Origin: Nitrospirota bacterium
GTDB lineage: Bacteria > Nitrospirota > Thermodesulfovibrionia > Thermodesulfovibrionales > Dissulfurispiraceae
Assembly (NCBI GenBank): GCA_004321915.1
Contig: SCQE01000010.1
Span: forward strand, 1-63,035
DNA length: 63,035 bases
Reading direction: 5' to 3'
Shown here piece after piece: positions 7,956 through 16,647 of this stretch. The first letter of the stretch is position 1; the number at the start of each line of letters is the position of its first letter. Position numbers and translations under genes: made by a program. The notes beneath the pieces were generated by a model. The model ran no database searches, was not told where the DNA came from, and saw nothing but the letters and a program-made list of their open reading frames with translations.

Positions 7956-10900
7956 CTATTGCCTATCTTTCCCCCCCTTCCCTGCGGCCTCGAATTTATA
8001 TCCGGCGGGTTTTGGCGCAAAGAACTCTTCAAACCCGCTGTTCTGTATGCCGCTGCCGATGTTGTTGAGGTTGTTGGCCCCGCTTGCAGCGCCGCCTGTA
8101 TTCTGAATGGTGTTTAAGGTGTTTTTGAAACTGGTCTCTTCGGTCAAAGCTGTTGTTGCCGATGAAGCGGCGGTTATTGTGCCTATACTGCCCGAGGCGG
8201 TCGTGGATGAGAGGCTATAGCCGTAAACAGTCGCAGAGCCGTTTGTCGCGCTTGCAAGCGAAAGGCCGCTCACATTTACAGTCTTGCTTGTGCCTGCGTT
8301 TTTATTGTCATAAGTCCCGGATGCCGGGTTATTGAGGGTAACGGTATCGCTGTCTATCGTCCCGCTGACAGTATAATTCCCTGACGCGAGAACTGCAGTT
8401 GTATTTCCGTCATAGGTCTTGCTTGCCGTTCCTGTAAGACCGGGGGTTATTGACGGAGCAACGCTGTATAAAAAGCCGCTGCCGGAGCCGAGCACTCCGC
8501 TGCCATAGGTTGCATTATATTGTTTAAAGTTGGGACTCAGAGAGCCTCTGGTATCGTTTGCAGGGTTGGTAGAATAAACGCGCCAATAACCGCTGCCTGA
8601 AGTGGAAAACGGCGCAGCCGAGTTGTTGATGAAATTGCCGTTGACAGCGACGAGGTCTGCCGAGCCTGTGCCGATATTCAGCGTAACGCCGTTTGCTATG
8701 GTAATGGCTGGCGTGCCTGCATCGGTATAGGTTGCATTAGCGCCGCTGTCGCCTGCTTTGGCTATCAGATTGCCGTTATCTGTTGTGATGTTCGCGTTGA
8801 AGGCAAGGCTTCTGCCTGCCTGAAGGGTGAGGCTGCCGCCGTTACCGGCGCCGTTGTTGACTGTTATCGCGTTGCTGAGGGTGATGTCGTTGTTTGCCTG
8901 AAGGGTTACATTGGTCCCGGCATTGAGGAGATTTGTGAGGTCTGATATGCGCATATAACTCGATGTCGAAGGACTGTTGGCAAAGGTTGCGTCAGAGGGC
9001 TTGAGTCCGAATATTGCATTATTCAGCCCCTTAAACAAATAGACCGCTCCTCTGTAAATGCTGTCGCCGCTTGCTCCAACTGCGAGCTTGTCCCCGTCCA
9101 ACGATACACTGCCGAACAAGTCATTATCAGCAAGGCTCAAGGTCTGGCCACCGCCCACACTGCTTCCATGCGCAAGCTTGCTCCTCAGATACAGACCACT
9201 GTAGTCGGTCCCTACCCCAGTGAAAAGATAGACCGCTCCCCTGTTGGCACCGCCGGTGTTGTCACCTATTGCTCCGACAGCAAGCCTGTCCCCGTCCAAC
9301 GATACGCTGCGAAACTCGTCACCATCAGCAAGGCTCAAGGTTTGGCCACCGCCCACACTGCTTGCATGCGCAAGCTTGCTCCTCAGATACAGACCACTGT
9401 AGTCGGTCCCTACCCCATTGAAAAGATAGACCGCTCCTCTGTTGGCACCGCCGGTGTCGTTACCAGATGCACCTACCGCGAGCCTGTCCCCATCCAAGGA
9501 TACACTTTGGCCGAACCCGTCACTAGCAGCAAGACTCAAGGTCTGTCCGCCGCCCACGCTGCTTCCATGCGCAATTTTTGTCCTTAAATACAAGCCGCTG
9601 TAGTCGGCACCCACCCCGTTGAATAGATAGACTGCTCCCCTGTTGGCACCGCCGGTGTCGTCGGCATTTGAACCTACTGCGAGCCTGTCCCCATCCAAGG
9701 ATACACTGCCGCCGAAATAGCTAATATCGACAAGGCTTAGTGTCTGACCTCCTCCCACACTGCTTCCATGCGCGAGCTTTGTCCTCAAATACAGGCCACT
9801 GTAATCGATTCCTACGCCATTAAACAAATAGACTGCTCCCTTCTGACTGTTGTCGCCCCTTGAACCTATTGCAAGCCTGTCCCCATCCAATGAAACGCCG
9901 CTGCCGAAATCGTCATAGTCGACTAAACTCAGAGTCTGACCTCCTCCCACATTGCTGCCATGCGCAAGCTTGGTCCTAAGATATAGTCCGCTGTAGTCAG
10001 TGCCTACCCCGTTAAATAGATAGACTGCTCCCCTGTTGGTTCCGCCAGTATTGTCACCATATGCGCCTATTGCGAGCCTGTCTCCGTCCAAGGATACGCT
10101 GGCACCGAGACCGTCACTGCCGAACGGGTCACCATTAGCAAGGCTCAAGGTCTGACCTCCTCCCACGCTGCTTCCGTGCGCAAGTTTTACCATGCTTAGG
10201 CTGTCAGGAAGTGTGTCTACAAGGGTGAGGTTCTTGGGGTCAAAAAGTACACTGCCGCTAAGACCCGCATTTACCCAGCCTTTATACTCAAGCTCGTTCT
10301 TTGACGACACCTCTATCCTTCCTCCGTCAGAGGCGTCCGCCCTGCCGTAAAATCTCGTGGTCTCCTTTGACCATGTTACTATCTCTCCGCCCTTTTGTCC
10401 CTTGGCTGAAATCAATGCGCCGGGGCCTATGAACGCATAATCGGCATGTCTGAGAGTTCCGCTTCCCTGCCAGCCGCCGCCCCAATGAATAATGCCGCCT
10501 TCTGTAAGGCCGTCGGCGTTTACAGTCGCGCCGAGCAATGAGGCATTGTATGCTGTGGCTTCTATAATTCCGCCTTTTGCGTTATAGCCTTTTGCAAGGA
10601 GCGTTGAGGAGAGCATTATCCTGCCGTATTGGCCGCCGTCAATGTAAATGTTGCCGCCTTCTTTGCCGCTTGCGTTTATTTCATGGCTGAATACCGCGTC
10701 TAGGGATGAGGTTGTGTTTATGAATATGTTTCCGCCTCTGCCTTCGGTGTTTTCGACTGTTGTCTTTCCATCGCCGAAATAGGCGCTTTGGGCCTGTATC
10801 TCTATATTGCCGCCCTTTGCGTCAACAGTTCCCTGCTGAAGCACGTAGGCCGCTTCGAGCCTTATTGCACCGTTGTTTTCTGTTATGCCCTTCGCCTCTA

Positions 10901-11696
10901 TCACCCCTATGTTATTGACTATTCCTTTAAGCGCATTGTCCGCCTGCTTTGTTGTCAGCGTTATCATGCCGCCGTCCGCTTTTATGAGCCCGCTGTTGAA
11001 TATGCTGCCGCTTTCAGCAGCTTTATTTACCACAAGGCTTATCAGCTCATTGCCCGCAAAGTTAAGGGCGACTTCTTCGCCTGAAGCAAGATACACCTTG
11101 CCCAAATTCGCCAATATCGCGCCTTCGTTTGTGATTGATGGAGCTATGAGGGCTGCAAAACCTCCGTCCGATGTTGTTATTTTTCCTAAATTACTGATGG
11201 CTGAAAGCTGACCGCTGATAGCTTTAAATATATATTTGCCGGAAAGAAAGTCTTCGTTCGCAATATTCATGGTCGAGCCGATAAAGCCCGCTGTCTCTAT
11301 CCTGCCGGTCGGGCCTATCAAAAGCCCGTTGGGATTCACGACAAAGACCCTGCCGTTGGCTGAAAGCAGGCCGTATATATGCGAAGGGTCTGCTCCTACT
11401 ACGCGGTTTAAGGCAACGGAACTGCTGCTTGGCTGAAAGAACCGCACAGCCTCGTTCTGCGCGATGCTGAACCCCTGCCAGTTGATGACCGCCTTGGCCG
11501 TGGACTGATTGACGTGCATGGTCCGGCTATTGGGCTGAGAAACAGCGGCTGTGCCGGACACAACATTAGAGCCCTGCGGCAGGGCGTAAACAGTCTGCGA
11601 AAAGAGCATGGATAAAACAAGAACTGCGGCGCAGAAACGATTGCCCTTGAAGGGGACAGTCCCCCCGGACGTTAATCTCTTTTTTCGTGGTATCAT
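7956..11696 (-). CDS. TpsA-type filamentous exoprotein with FG-GAP-like repeats
   Basis: A 1246-residue two-partner secretion exoprotein. The start at 11694-11696 is chosen because of GGAGGA five bases upstream. Order: signal peptide ending VYA near residue 39; TPS/haemagglutinin N-terminal domain (~40-300) with the diagnostic NPNGLLIGPTGRI; a beta-helix-like region to ~490; six tandem ~65-residue repeats (~500-890) each with VSLDGDRLAVGA..GAVYLFNGVG, an FG-GAP/integrin-propeller signature; another Gly/Asn-rich helix region; and a YDG-type domain (SKTYDGNTTAVL, ~1080-1165). It should be exported by Sec and secreted across the outer membrane by the TpsB encoded upstream. Likely an adhesin or surface structural protein. 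Confidence 0.85.
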   Translation of the reverse strand: MIPRKKRLTSGGTVPFKGNRFCAAVLVLSMLFSQTVYALPQGSNVVSGTAAVSQPNSRTMHVNQSTAKAVINWQGFSIAQNEAVRFFQPSSSSVALNRVVGADPSHIYGLLSANGRVFVVNPNGLLIGPTGRIETAGFIGSTMNIANEDFLSGKYIFKAISGQLSAISNLGKITTSDGGFAALIAPSITNEGAILANLGKVYLASGEEVALNFAGNELISLVVNKAAESGSIFNSGLIKADGGMITLTTKQADNALKGIVNNIGVIEAKGITENNGAIRLEAAYVLQQGTVDAKGGNIEIQAQSAYFGDGKTTVENTEGRGGNIFINTTSSLDAVFSHEINASGKEGGNIYIDGGQYGRIMLSSTLLAKGYNAKGGIIEATAYNASLLGATVNADGLTEGGIIHWGGGWQGSGTLRHADYAFIGPGALISAKGQKGGEIVTWSKETTRFYGRADASDGGRIEVSSKNELEYKGWVNAGLSGSVLFDPKNLTLVDTLPDSLSMVKLAHGSSVGGGQTLSLANGDPFGSDGLGASVSLDGDRLAIGAYGDNTGGTNRGAVYLFNGVGTDYSGLYLRTKLAHGSNVGGGQTLSLVDYDDFGSGVSLDGDRLAIGSRGDNSQKGAVYLFNGVGIDYSGLYLRTKLAHGSSVGGGQTLSLVDISYFGGSVSLDGDRLAVGSNADDTGGANRGAVYLFNGVGADYSGLYLRTKIAHGSSVGGGQTLSLAASDGFGQSVSLDGDRLAVGASGNDTGGANRGAVYLFNGVGTDYSGLYLRSKLAHASSVGGGQTLSLADGDEFRSVSLDGDRLAVGAIGDNTGGANRGAVYLFTGVGTDYSGLYLRSKLAHGSSVGGGQTLSLADNDLFGSVSLDGDKLAVGASGDSIYRGAVYLFKGLNNAIFGLKPSDATFANSPSTSSYMRISDLTNLLNAGTNVTLQANNDITLSNAITVNNGAGNGGSLTLQAGRSLAFNANITTDNGNLIAKAGDSGANATYTDAGTPAITIANGVTLNIGTGSADLVAVNGNFINNSAAPFSTSGSGYWRVYSTNPANDTRGSLSPNFKQYNATYGSGVLGSGSGFLYSVAPSITPGLTGTASKTYDGNTTAVLASGNYTVSGTIDSDTVTLNNPASGTYDNKNAGTSKTVNVSGLSLASATNGSATVYGYSLSSTTASGSIGTITAASSATTALTEETSFKNTLNTIQNTGGAASGANNLNNIGSGIQNSGFEEFFAPKPAGYKFEAAGKGGKDRQ
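9030..10195 (-). repeat. six tandem ~195-bp coding repeats in tpsA
   Basis: DNA-level direct repeats encoding the unit KLAHGSSVGGGQTLSL + FGxSVSLDGDRLAVGA + GAVYLFNGVGTDYSGLYLR. Units differ by scattered substitutions, and some have small indels between DGDRLA and GAVYLF. Confidence 0.9.
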
Positions 11697-11815
11697 TTTT
11701 TCCTCCATTCCCATGCGCTTCGCGCTATAACGCTAAAAACGCTGTTTCCGTTTGCTTTAAAATGGTATTTATGGTAATTTGTAGTTAAAAGATTGCCTGC
11801 GGAGGTGAAAAATAT

Positions 11816-12040
11816 ATGTCCAGAATAATAGAAGCCGTTTTTGAAAACGGAGTCTTCAAACCGCTGCAAAAAGTTAATATGCCGGAGCATAAAAAACTCA
11901 GGCTTATTCTTGAAAATACGGTTAAACCATCTACGCGAAAAAAATGCTCGCTCAGTGGAATCATTGATATTGCAAGGGATTGCGCCGACACCGACCTCTC
12001 CGTTCATCACGACAAATACCTTTACGGCGTAGAAAACTAA
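11816..12040 (+). CDS. AF2212-like (DUF104) antitoxin
   Basis: A 74-residue protein beginning [20 protein letters not shown], the hallmark of the AF2212/DUF104 antitoxin family that forms small beta-rich dimers and pairs with PIN-domain toxins. A strong Shine-Dalgarno (GGAGGTG) lies 8 bases upstream. The stop codon abuts the TTG start of the PIN gene. The module runs opposite to, and sits between, tpsB and tpsA. Confidence 0.8.
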   Translation: MSRIIEAVFENGVFKPLQKVNMPEHKKLRLILENTVKPSTRKKCSLSGIIDIARDCADTDLSVHHDKYLYGVEN

Positions 12041-12463
12041 TTGAAGATTTTTATTGACACAAGCGCATTCTGCGCTCTTGCCATACCTCACGATAAGCAT
12101 AACCCGGCAGCAAAAATCATTCATGAGCAAATGCAAAAAAGCAAAGCGCTTATCCATACATCCGACTATGTTCTGGATGAGGCCTATACACTTCTGAAAA
12201 TGAGAGACAGTCATGTTACGGCGGTCAAATTTATGGAGCAGATGGATAAATGCAGCATAAATATTCTCCGGGTTACGGAAGACATCGAAAAACATGCAAA
12301 AGATATTTTCAAACGCTTTGACGATAAAAAACTGAGTTTTACGGACTGCGCCAGTTTTGCCCTGATAAACCAGTTCAGAATAGATGCCGTCTTTGCCTTT
12401 GACGAACATTTCAGATATCATCCTTATGTTCATTCCGTAACGGTCCTTCATACGCATACCTGA
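12041..12463 (+). CDS. vapC: PIN-domain toxin, VapC family
   Basis: A 140-residue PIN-domain ribonuclease starting with TTG directly after the antitoxin stop. Acidic active-site residues are visible in order: Asp in MKIFIDTSAF (residue 5), Glu/Asp in YVLDEAYTLL, Asp in LSFTDCASF, and Asp in FAFDEHF. The family is a Mg-dependent RNase, usually acting on tRNA or rRNA. It is neutralised by the 11816-12040 product. The nearby opposite-strand reading frame is a shadow. Confidence 0.85.
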   Translation: MKIFIDTSAFCALAIPHDKHNPAAKIIHEQMQKSKALIHTSDYVLDEAYTLLKMRDSHVTAVKFMEQMDKCSINILRVTEDIEKHAKDIFKRFDDKKLSFTDCASFALINQFRIDAVFAFDEHFRYHPYVHSVTVLHTHT

Positions 12464-12518
12464 AAGCTGCCGCTCTGCCATTGTCTTTTTCCCCGGCTAT
12501 AACGTTTAACCCACAGCA

Positions 12519-14206
12519 TCAAAACCCCATTATTACCTGAGCGTATGTCTCTGAATTTTTCGAGGTGAACTTCCCGTTGATCTCCGGTATCGCGTAATCG
12601 ACCTTGAACGAGAAATGCTTTCCTGCGTAAAGCCTCACACCCGCGCCCAAGCTTGTAAGGTAGTTGGCCTTGTTCTCGCCGGGCTGCGGGTTGTTTTTAT
12701 AAACTTCGCCGTGGTCCGTAAAAAGGGCGAACTTGATCGTATCGCCGACCTTCTGTCCCGCGACCTTCTTTTCGGAAAAGAAAGGAGAAGCGGCAAGCTC
12801 TGCCGTGAGGGTGTAACCGCGGTCGCCGCTGTGCAGAGCGGGTTTAAATCCCCTGACGCTGCCTGCGCCGCCTATCACGAACTGCTCCGCCGCAAAAAAC
12901 TCGTCCACTGAAAGCTGGCCCGAGCCTTTAAGGATGAGATAGCTGTAACCGGGGAGCTTCTGCACCCTGACAACGTCTATGGTGATCTTATTGAATTGCC
13001 CGTCGGCATTAAGGCGGCTGGTATTGCTGTCGTTTCTGCCTGCGCCGCCTAAAAAGTCTCTTACGCCCCTGCTGTATTCGAGCGCCCAGATGTTCCTTCC
13101 CTGAAGCCCGTCCGTGCAGTCGTAGTTTAAGCTGACGTTGAAGACCCTTATCTTGTCTTTGGTGTTGAGGGCGTCGAGCCTGTATTCGTACACATTCTTA
13201 TACTGGAACCCCGCTTTTACGGCGAGCGTCCGCTCCCTTGTCTTTATAAACGGCCGGCTGACATAGACGCCGTATATCCGCGCCTTTCCTTCTATTCCCA
13301 GAACAGTGAGCTCTTCTCCTGCCTTGTACAGGCTGTTTGCGTGGTAAAGGCCTATCTGCGTGCCGTCTCCGCCCGCAGGTATGAGGTATTCGACCCTGCC
13401 GTAAGAGAGCTTGTTGATGTCTATCCGGTCGAGCGCAGTAGTGCCCCTGAGCATCACGGAATCGCCGCTTGTGATGAGGTTGCCGACATCGAGCGCAGCG
13501 CCGGCGCGGTGTTTGCTCGTTATGTTCGAGCCGAAGTTGTCGTAGCTGAGGCTGCCCGATATGGGGAACTTGTCTGAAACGCTTGCTGTGACATCGGTTG
13601 TTCCGGGTTCTTTTCCCGCCTGCAGCGCGGCTTTGACAGTGAGGGAAGGGTAGTCGTTCAGGATAAGGAGCGACCGCTCGATGGTCTGTTCTTTGAGGGA
13701 CGGGTCTTTCCTTATCGCTTCGAGATGCCTCTGTATAAAGGCCGTGCTGTAACTTTTGTTGCCCTCTACCGCAATACTGCCGAGATTATTTTGATGGTCA
13801 CAACGCCGTCCTTAATATCCTGAGCAGGCACAAAGGCATTGGCAAGTATATATCCCGCTTCCCTGTATTGGGCGGTTATGAGGTCTGCGACCGCCTGTAT
13901 CTCGGCGAATGTCAGCTCTTTGTTTTCGTTGGCGGACAGGATGGAGTTTATGAGGTCTGCACGGAGGAGCGTATTGCCTTCCGGCTTGAACTTTTTGATA
14001 AGGATTTTGGGGCCTGCCGGTCCCTTGACTTCCTTGGGTTTTTCTTCTTTTTTGATCGAAGGCGGCCCTTTGGGTTTTTCTTTCGGGACTATGTCCTTTT
14101 TTTCAAGCTGCTGAAGCACTTCGCCGCTGTGCTCCTGCGCGTAAATGTGATGCGGAAACAGAAAGAAAATAAAAAAGATCAAAAATAGATAAGCGCCTCT
14201 GCCCAT
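12519..14206 (-). pseudogene. TpsB (FhaC/ShlB-like) transporter, split by a -1 frameshift
   Basis: The 5' part (14206 to 13766) encodes a signal peptide, a Pro/Lys-rich linker and most of a POTRA domain (FKPEGNTLLRADLIN..ILANAFVPAQDIKDGVVTIKII), then stops. The -1 frame continues without a break: LGSIAVEGNKSYS.., a second POTRA, then a beta-barrel (SGSLSYDNFGSN to the C-terminal VIMGF), ending at 12519. The join lies near 13770-13790, next to an AAAATAAT tract. Repaired length is about 560 residues, normal for an Omp85-type TpsB. It is the partner of the TpsA at 7956-11696. The lesion may be a sequencing error, a true mutation, phase variation, or recoding. Confidence 0.8.
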
Positions 14207-14243
14207 ATGCCTCCCATAATGTAACAGCCGATTCTTCAGAGAG

Positions 14244-14272
14244 AATATACACTTTTAGCATGGTAAAGTCAA
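14244..14272 (-). promoter_or_regulatory. sigma-70 promoter of tpsB
   Basis: On the minus strand TTGACT (14267-14272), a 17-base spacer, and TATATT (14244-14249), about 38 bases before the tpsB start. A ribosome site GGGAGG precedes the ATG. Confidence 0.75.
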
Positions 14273-14288
14273 TGCAAATCCATGCATT
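14271..14288. promoter_or_regulatory. inverted-repeat operator candidate
   Basis: AATGCA, six bases, TGCATT. It overlaps the -35 of the tpsB promoter by two bases and lies 40 bases upstream of the divergent XRE gene, a placement suited to repression of tpsB by that regulator. Confidence 0.45.
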
Positions 14289-14327
14289 GTAGCAAACAAA
14301 AAGAAACGGTTGTTATAGTGAGGGGTC

Positions 14328-14693
14328 ATGCATAAAAAGCATATAATCACGAGCGGGGAAATCGGCGAACGCATTAAAAAACGAAGGAAAGAACTTAAAA
14401 TATCTCAGGAAGAATTGGCGGAAACCTTAGACGTTACATATCAGCAGGTGCAAAGGTATGAAAACGGCATGAACAAGCTTAATGTCGAGAATATTCAGGT
14501 AATAGCTGCGGCCCTGTCCGTGCCTGCAACCTATTTTTTCGAGCGGGAGAAGGCGCGTTTTGTTGCGGAGGAACTGATGCCTTGCAATACGGCCGACGAA
14601 AGCAGGCTGCTGAGATATTTTAAGAAAATACACGATAAACGCTCAAGGAATATTGTCATCCAACTTGCCGGACTGGCTGCAAAAGCCGGTTAA
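14328..14693 (+). CDS. XRE-family transcriptional regulator
   Basis: A 121-residue protein with an XRE/Cro helix-turn-helix at about residues 11-66 (IGERIKKRRKELKISQEELAETLDVTYQQVQRYENG) and a C-terminal helical tail with FKKIHDKRSRNIVIQLAG. This resembles the SinR-like regulators common in alphaproteobacteria and Nitrospirota. It is transcribed divergently from tpsB across a 121-base gap holding the tpsB promoter and an 18-bp inverted repeat. A GAGGGG ribosome site and an extended -10 (TGTTATAGT) precede it. It is a likely local regulator of the TPS locus (inference). Confidence 0.8.
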   Translation: MHKKHIITSGEIGERIKKRRKELKISQEELAETLDVTYQQVQRYENGMNKLNVENIQVIAAALSVPATYFFEREKARFVAEELMPCNTADESRLLRYFKKIHDKRSRNIVIQLAGLAAKAG

Positions 14694-14862
14694 GCAGCGG
14701 ACAGCCTGCAGCGCCATAAACCGGCTTCTTCTATTTGCCGTGACTACTATCATGAAACTTACCGCTAATGCGTTCGCCTCTCCGCAGCACCTTTTTACTT
14801 TACCGCCATATTGTGATAATCTTTACTTATAGCAAGGCGAACCAAAAACCAAGGAGGATTCT

Positions 14863-15441
14863 ATGGCATACGCGGCAAAAGACTATGCAAAACTTATCGG
14901 TATGGAAGGCTTCAGCGAAACGCTTATTAAAAACCATTTCACTCTCTATCAGGGATATGTAACAAACACCAATAAAGTCCTTGATACTCTCGACCAAATG
15001 CTTAAAGACGGCAAGACCGCAACGCCCGAATTTGCCGAACTGAAAAGAAGGCTTGGCTGGGAGTTCAACGGAATGAGACTGCATGAGCTGTATTTCGAAA
15101 ATCTCGGGGGCAAAGGCGGGATCAACAAAGATAGCAAGCTCGCTAAAAAAATGGCAGACGATTTCGGCAGCTATGAGGCATGGGAAAAGGATTTCAAGGC
15201 AACAGGAACGATGAGAGGCATAGGTTGGGTTGCTTTGTATCAGGATTCTGCAAACGGCAAGCTTATCAACTTTTGGATAGGCGAGCATGACGTATCTCAC
15301 CCTGCAGGCTGCACCCCGCTTTTGATAATGGATGTGTTCGAGCATGCCTTTATGATCGATTACGGGCTTAAACGTCCGGACTACATCGAATCATTTTTCA
15401 AAAATATCGATTGGAACGCGGTAGAGGCGAGGATTAGATAA
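14863..15441 (+). CDS. sodB: Fe/Mn superoxide dismutase
   Basis: A 192-residue cytoplasmic Fe/Mn SOD that dismutates superoxide to O2 and H2O2. The four metal ligands are visible: His25 (KNHFTLY), His74 (RLHELYF), Asp157 and His161 (MDVFEHAFMIDYG). The FENLGG version of the second motif and FEHAF in place of WEHAY mark a less common SOD subgroup, found in anaerobes and archaea in my recollection. A strong ribosome site (AAGGAGG) precedes the ATG. It stands alone; the next plus-strand gene has its own promoter. Metal preference cannot be read with certainty. Confidence 0.9.
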   Translation: MAYAAKDYAKLIGMEGFSETLIKNHFTLYQGYVTNTNKVLDTLDQMLKDGKTATPEFAELKRRLGWEFNGMRLHELYFENLGGKGGINKDSKLAKKMADDFGSYEAWEKDFKATGTMRGIGWVALYQDSANGKLINFWIGEHDVSHPAGCTPLLIMDVFEHAFMIDYGLKRPDYIESFFKNIDWNAVEARIR

Positions 15442-15448
15442 GAAGTTT

Positions 15449-15643
15449 TTATCTGCCGTGCATCTTAAAGAAATTCTCTAAAGAGCGGTTATAGGTGCGC
15501 TCGTATTCTGCATTGAAAAAACAGGCAGGAAGCTCGTTGTTTTTTCTGTGGTAATGCAGGCATTCGCAGCATTTGTGCTTTCTGCTGCATGAGGAGTATG
15601 TGCAGTTGCAGTGCTTTACGTTCTTCTCGAAGGTGCATTCCAT
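15449..15643 (-). CDS. Cys-rich DUF6485-like small protein
   Basis: A 64-residue protein with seven Cys and several His (CTFEKNVKHCNCTYSSCSRKHKCCEC..), matching my memory of the DUF6485 family; the pattern suggests zinc or Fe-S binding. No Shine-Dalgarno is present. An extended -10 (TGATATACT, box at 15651-15656) lies 7 bases before the ATG, implying a leaderless mRNA. It is divergent from ubiX. Confidence 0.7.
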   Translation of the reverse strand: MECTFEKNVKHCNCTYSSCSRKHKCCECLHYHRKNNELPACFFNAEYERTYNRSLENFFKMHGR

Positions 15644-15650
15644 GAGGCTT

Positions 15651-15681
15651 AGTATATCATAAATGGGCTTTGGGCTATAAT
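15651..15681. promoter_or_regulatory. divergent -10 boxes for DUF6485-like gene and ubiX
   Basis: Minus strand TATACT at 15651-15656 is 7 bases from the 15643 start. Plus strand TATAAT at 15676-15681 is 6 bases from the 15688 start. Neither gene has a Shine-Dalgarno, so both are predicted leaderless. Confidence 0.55.
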
Positions 15682-15687
15682 AAACTT

Positions 15688-16278
15688 ATGAAGCGGTTTG
15701 TGGTTGCGATAACAGGCGCGAGCGGTTCTATACTCGGTTTGAGGGTTATTGAAGAACTGTTGAAGTCGTCCGAAGCTTATCTCATAATATCAAAAAATAC
15801 CTTCCCGATAATAAAGGACGAAACAGGTTTTGATTGGGCGGAAGACACCGAAAACAAGATAAGACGTCATTTTAGAACAGACAGTCTCTTTTTTTATGAA
15901 GACGGCAATATGGCGGCTCCACCTGCAAGCGGTTCATTCAAAACAGACGGGATGCTGGTGGTTCCGTGTTCGATGAAGACGCTCTCGGGCATAGCGAACG
16001 GTTATGCAAACAACCTGATAGAGCGGGCCGCCGATGTTACGATTAAGGAAGGACGGACGCTTCTGGTCTCGCCGCGAGAAACGCCGTTCAGCGCCATACA
16101 TCTCGAGAATATGCTGAAGCTTGCGAGGCTTGGCGTCAGGGTTGTCCCTCCGGTAATAGCCTTTTATCACAAGCCTAAAGAGATAGGCGATATCGTCGAT
16201 TTTATCACCGGTAAAATACTCGACAGCATCGGCGTAGAACACAAGCTTTTCGCGAGGTGGGGCGCGGATTCTTTATGA
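15688..16278 (+). CDS. ubiX: UbiX-type flavin prenyltransferase
   Basis: A 196-residue flavoprotein beginning MKRFVVAITGASGSILGLR, the UbiX/Pad1 nucleotide-fold signature. It joins a dimethylallyl group to FMN to make the prenyl-FMN cofactor of UbiD-family decarboxylases. Other family motifs: APPASGSFKTDGMLVVPCSMKTL and the RETPFSAIHLENMLKL segment. The first Met of the signature is chosen over a TTG six codons upstream, because a TATAAT box ends 6 bases before it. No ubiD is in the window. Confidence 0.9.
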   Translation: MKRFVVAITGASGSILGLRVIEELLKSSEAYLIISKNTFPIIKDETGFDWAEDTENKIRRHFRTDSLFFYEDGNMAAPPASGSFKTDGMLVVPCSMKTLSGIANGYANNLIERAADVTIKEGRTLLVSPRETPFSAIHLENMLKLARLGVRVVPPVIAFYHKPKEIGDIVDFITGKILDSIGVEHKLFARWGADSL

Positions 16279-16322
16279 TTTGTGTCATAGCAAGGGTCTA
16301 AAATACCTGATAGACTAAAATT

Positions 16323-16571
16323 ATGAAAGAAAGCTGCCCCGGAAGCAAGGAAATAACAAACCCGTATCCCGACGAACTTGTTTGCGCTTTCTGCACGCAC
16401 AAGAACGAGATCTGGTCCGACGAACCGGACATGAACTGCAAGGGCTGCGGCAAGACGATCACTAGGGACATGGCGCCGTCATGTATTTCGTGGTGCCCTG
16501 CTGCAAAGGAATGCGTTGGTGTTGAGAAATATGAAAGACTTATGAGGAAAATAAAAGAGCAGTCCTCCTAA
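16323..16571 (+). CDS. small Cys-rich putative metal-binding protein
   Basis: An 82-residue protein with CAFC, CKGCG and CISWCP..EC motifs, i.e. at least two CxxC pairs suited to a zinc ribbon or iron-sulfur centre. The family is not recognised. It starts 6 bases after a TAGACT box (extended form TGATAGACT, 16308-16316) and has no Shine-Dalgarno. It sits between ubiX and hemH. Confidence 0.65.
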   Translation: MKESCPGSKEITNPYPDELVCAFCTHKNEIWSDEPDMNCKGCGKTITRDMAPSCISWCPAAKECVGVEKYERLMRKIKEQSS

Positions 16572-16635
16572 AGATAAGGTCCGGTCTCTTCTGTTCAGGG
16601 CTGCGTTTTGTTTGTCATACCTTCGATAAATCCTG

Positions 16636-16641
16636 TATTCT
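16636..16641 (+). promoter_or_regulatory. -10 box of hemH
   Basis: TATTCT exactly 6 bases before the hemH ATG, with TTGTCA at 16612-16617 (18-base spacer). No Shine-Dalgarno; predicted leaderless. Confidence 0.5.
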
Positions 16642-16647
16642 ACCCCT

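Noticed and set aside
9030-10195. Regularly spaced repeats resembling a CRISPR-like array
   Set aside because: Units are ~195 bp, entirely coding, and encode protein repeats; there is no short repeat/spacer structure and no cas gene.
11693-12481. 262-codon minus-strand frame covering the DUF104/VapC module
   Set aside because: The plus-strand pair has a strong Shine-Dalgarno and recognisable families; the minus frame does not.
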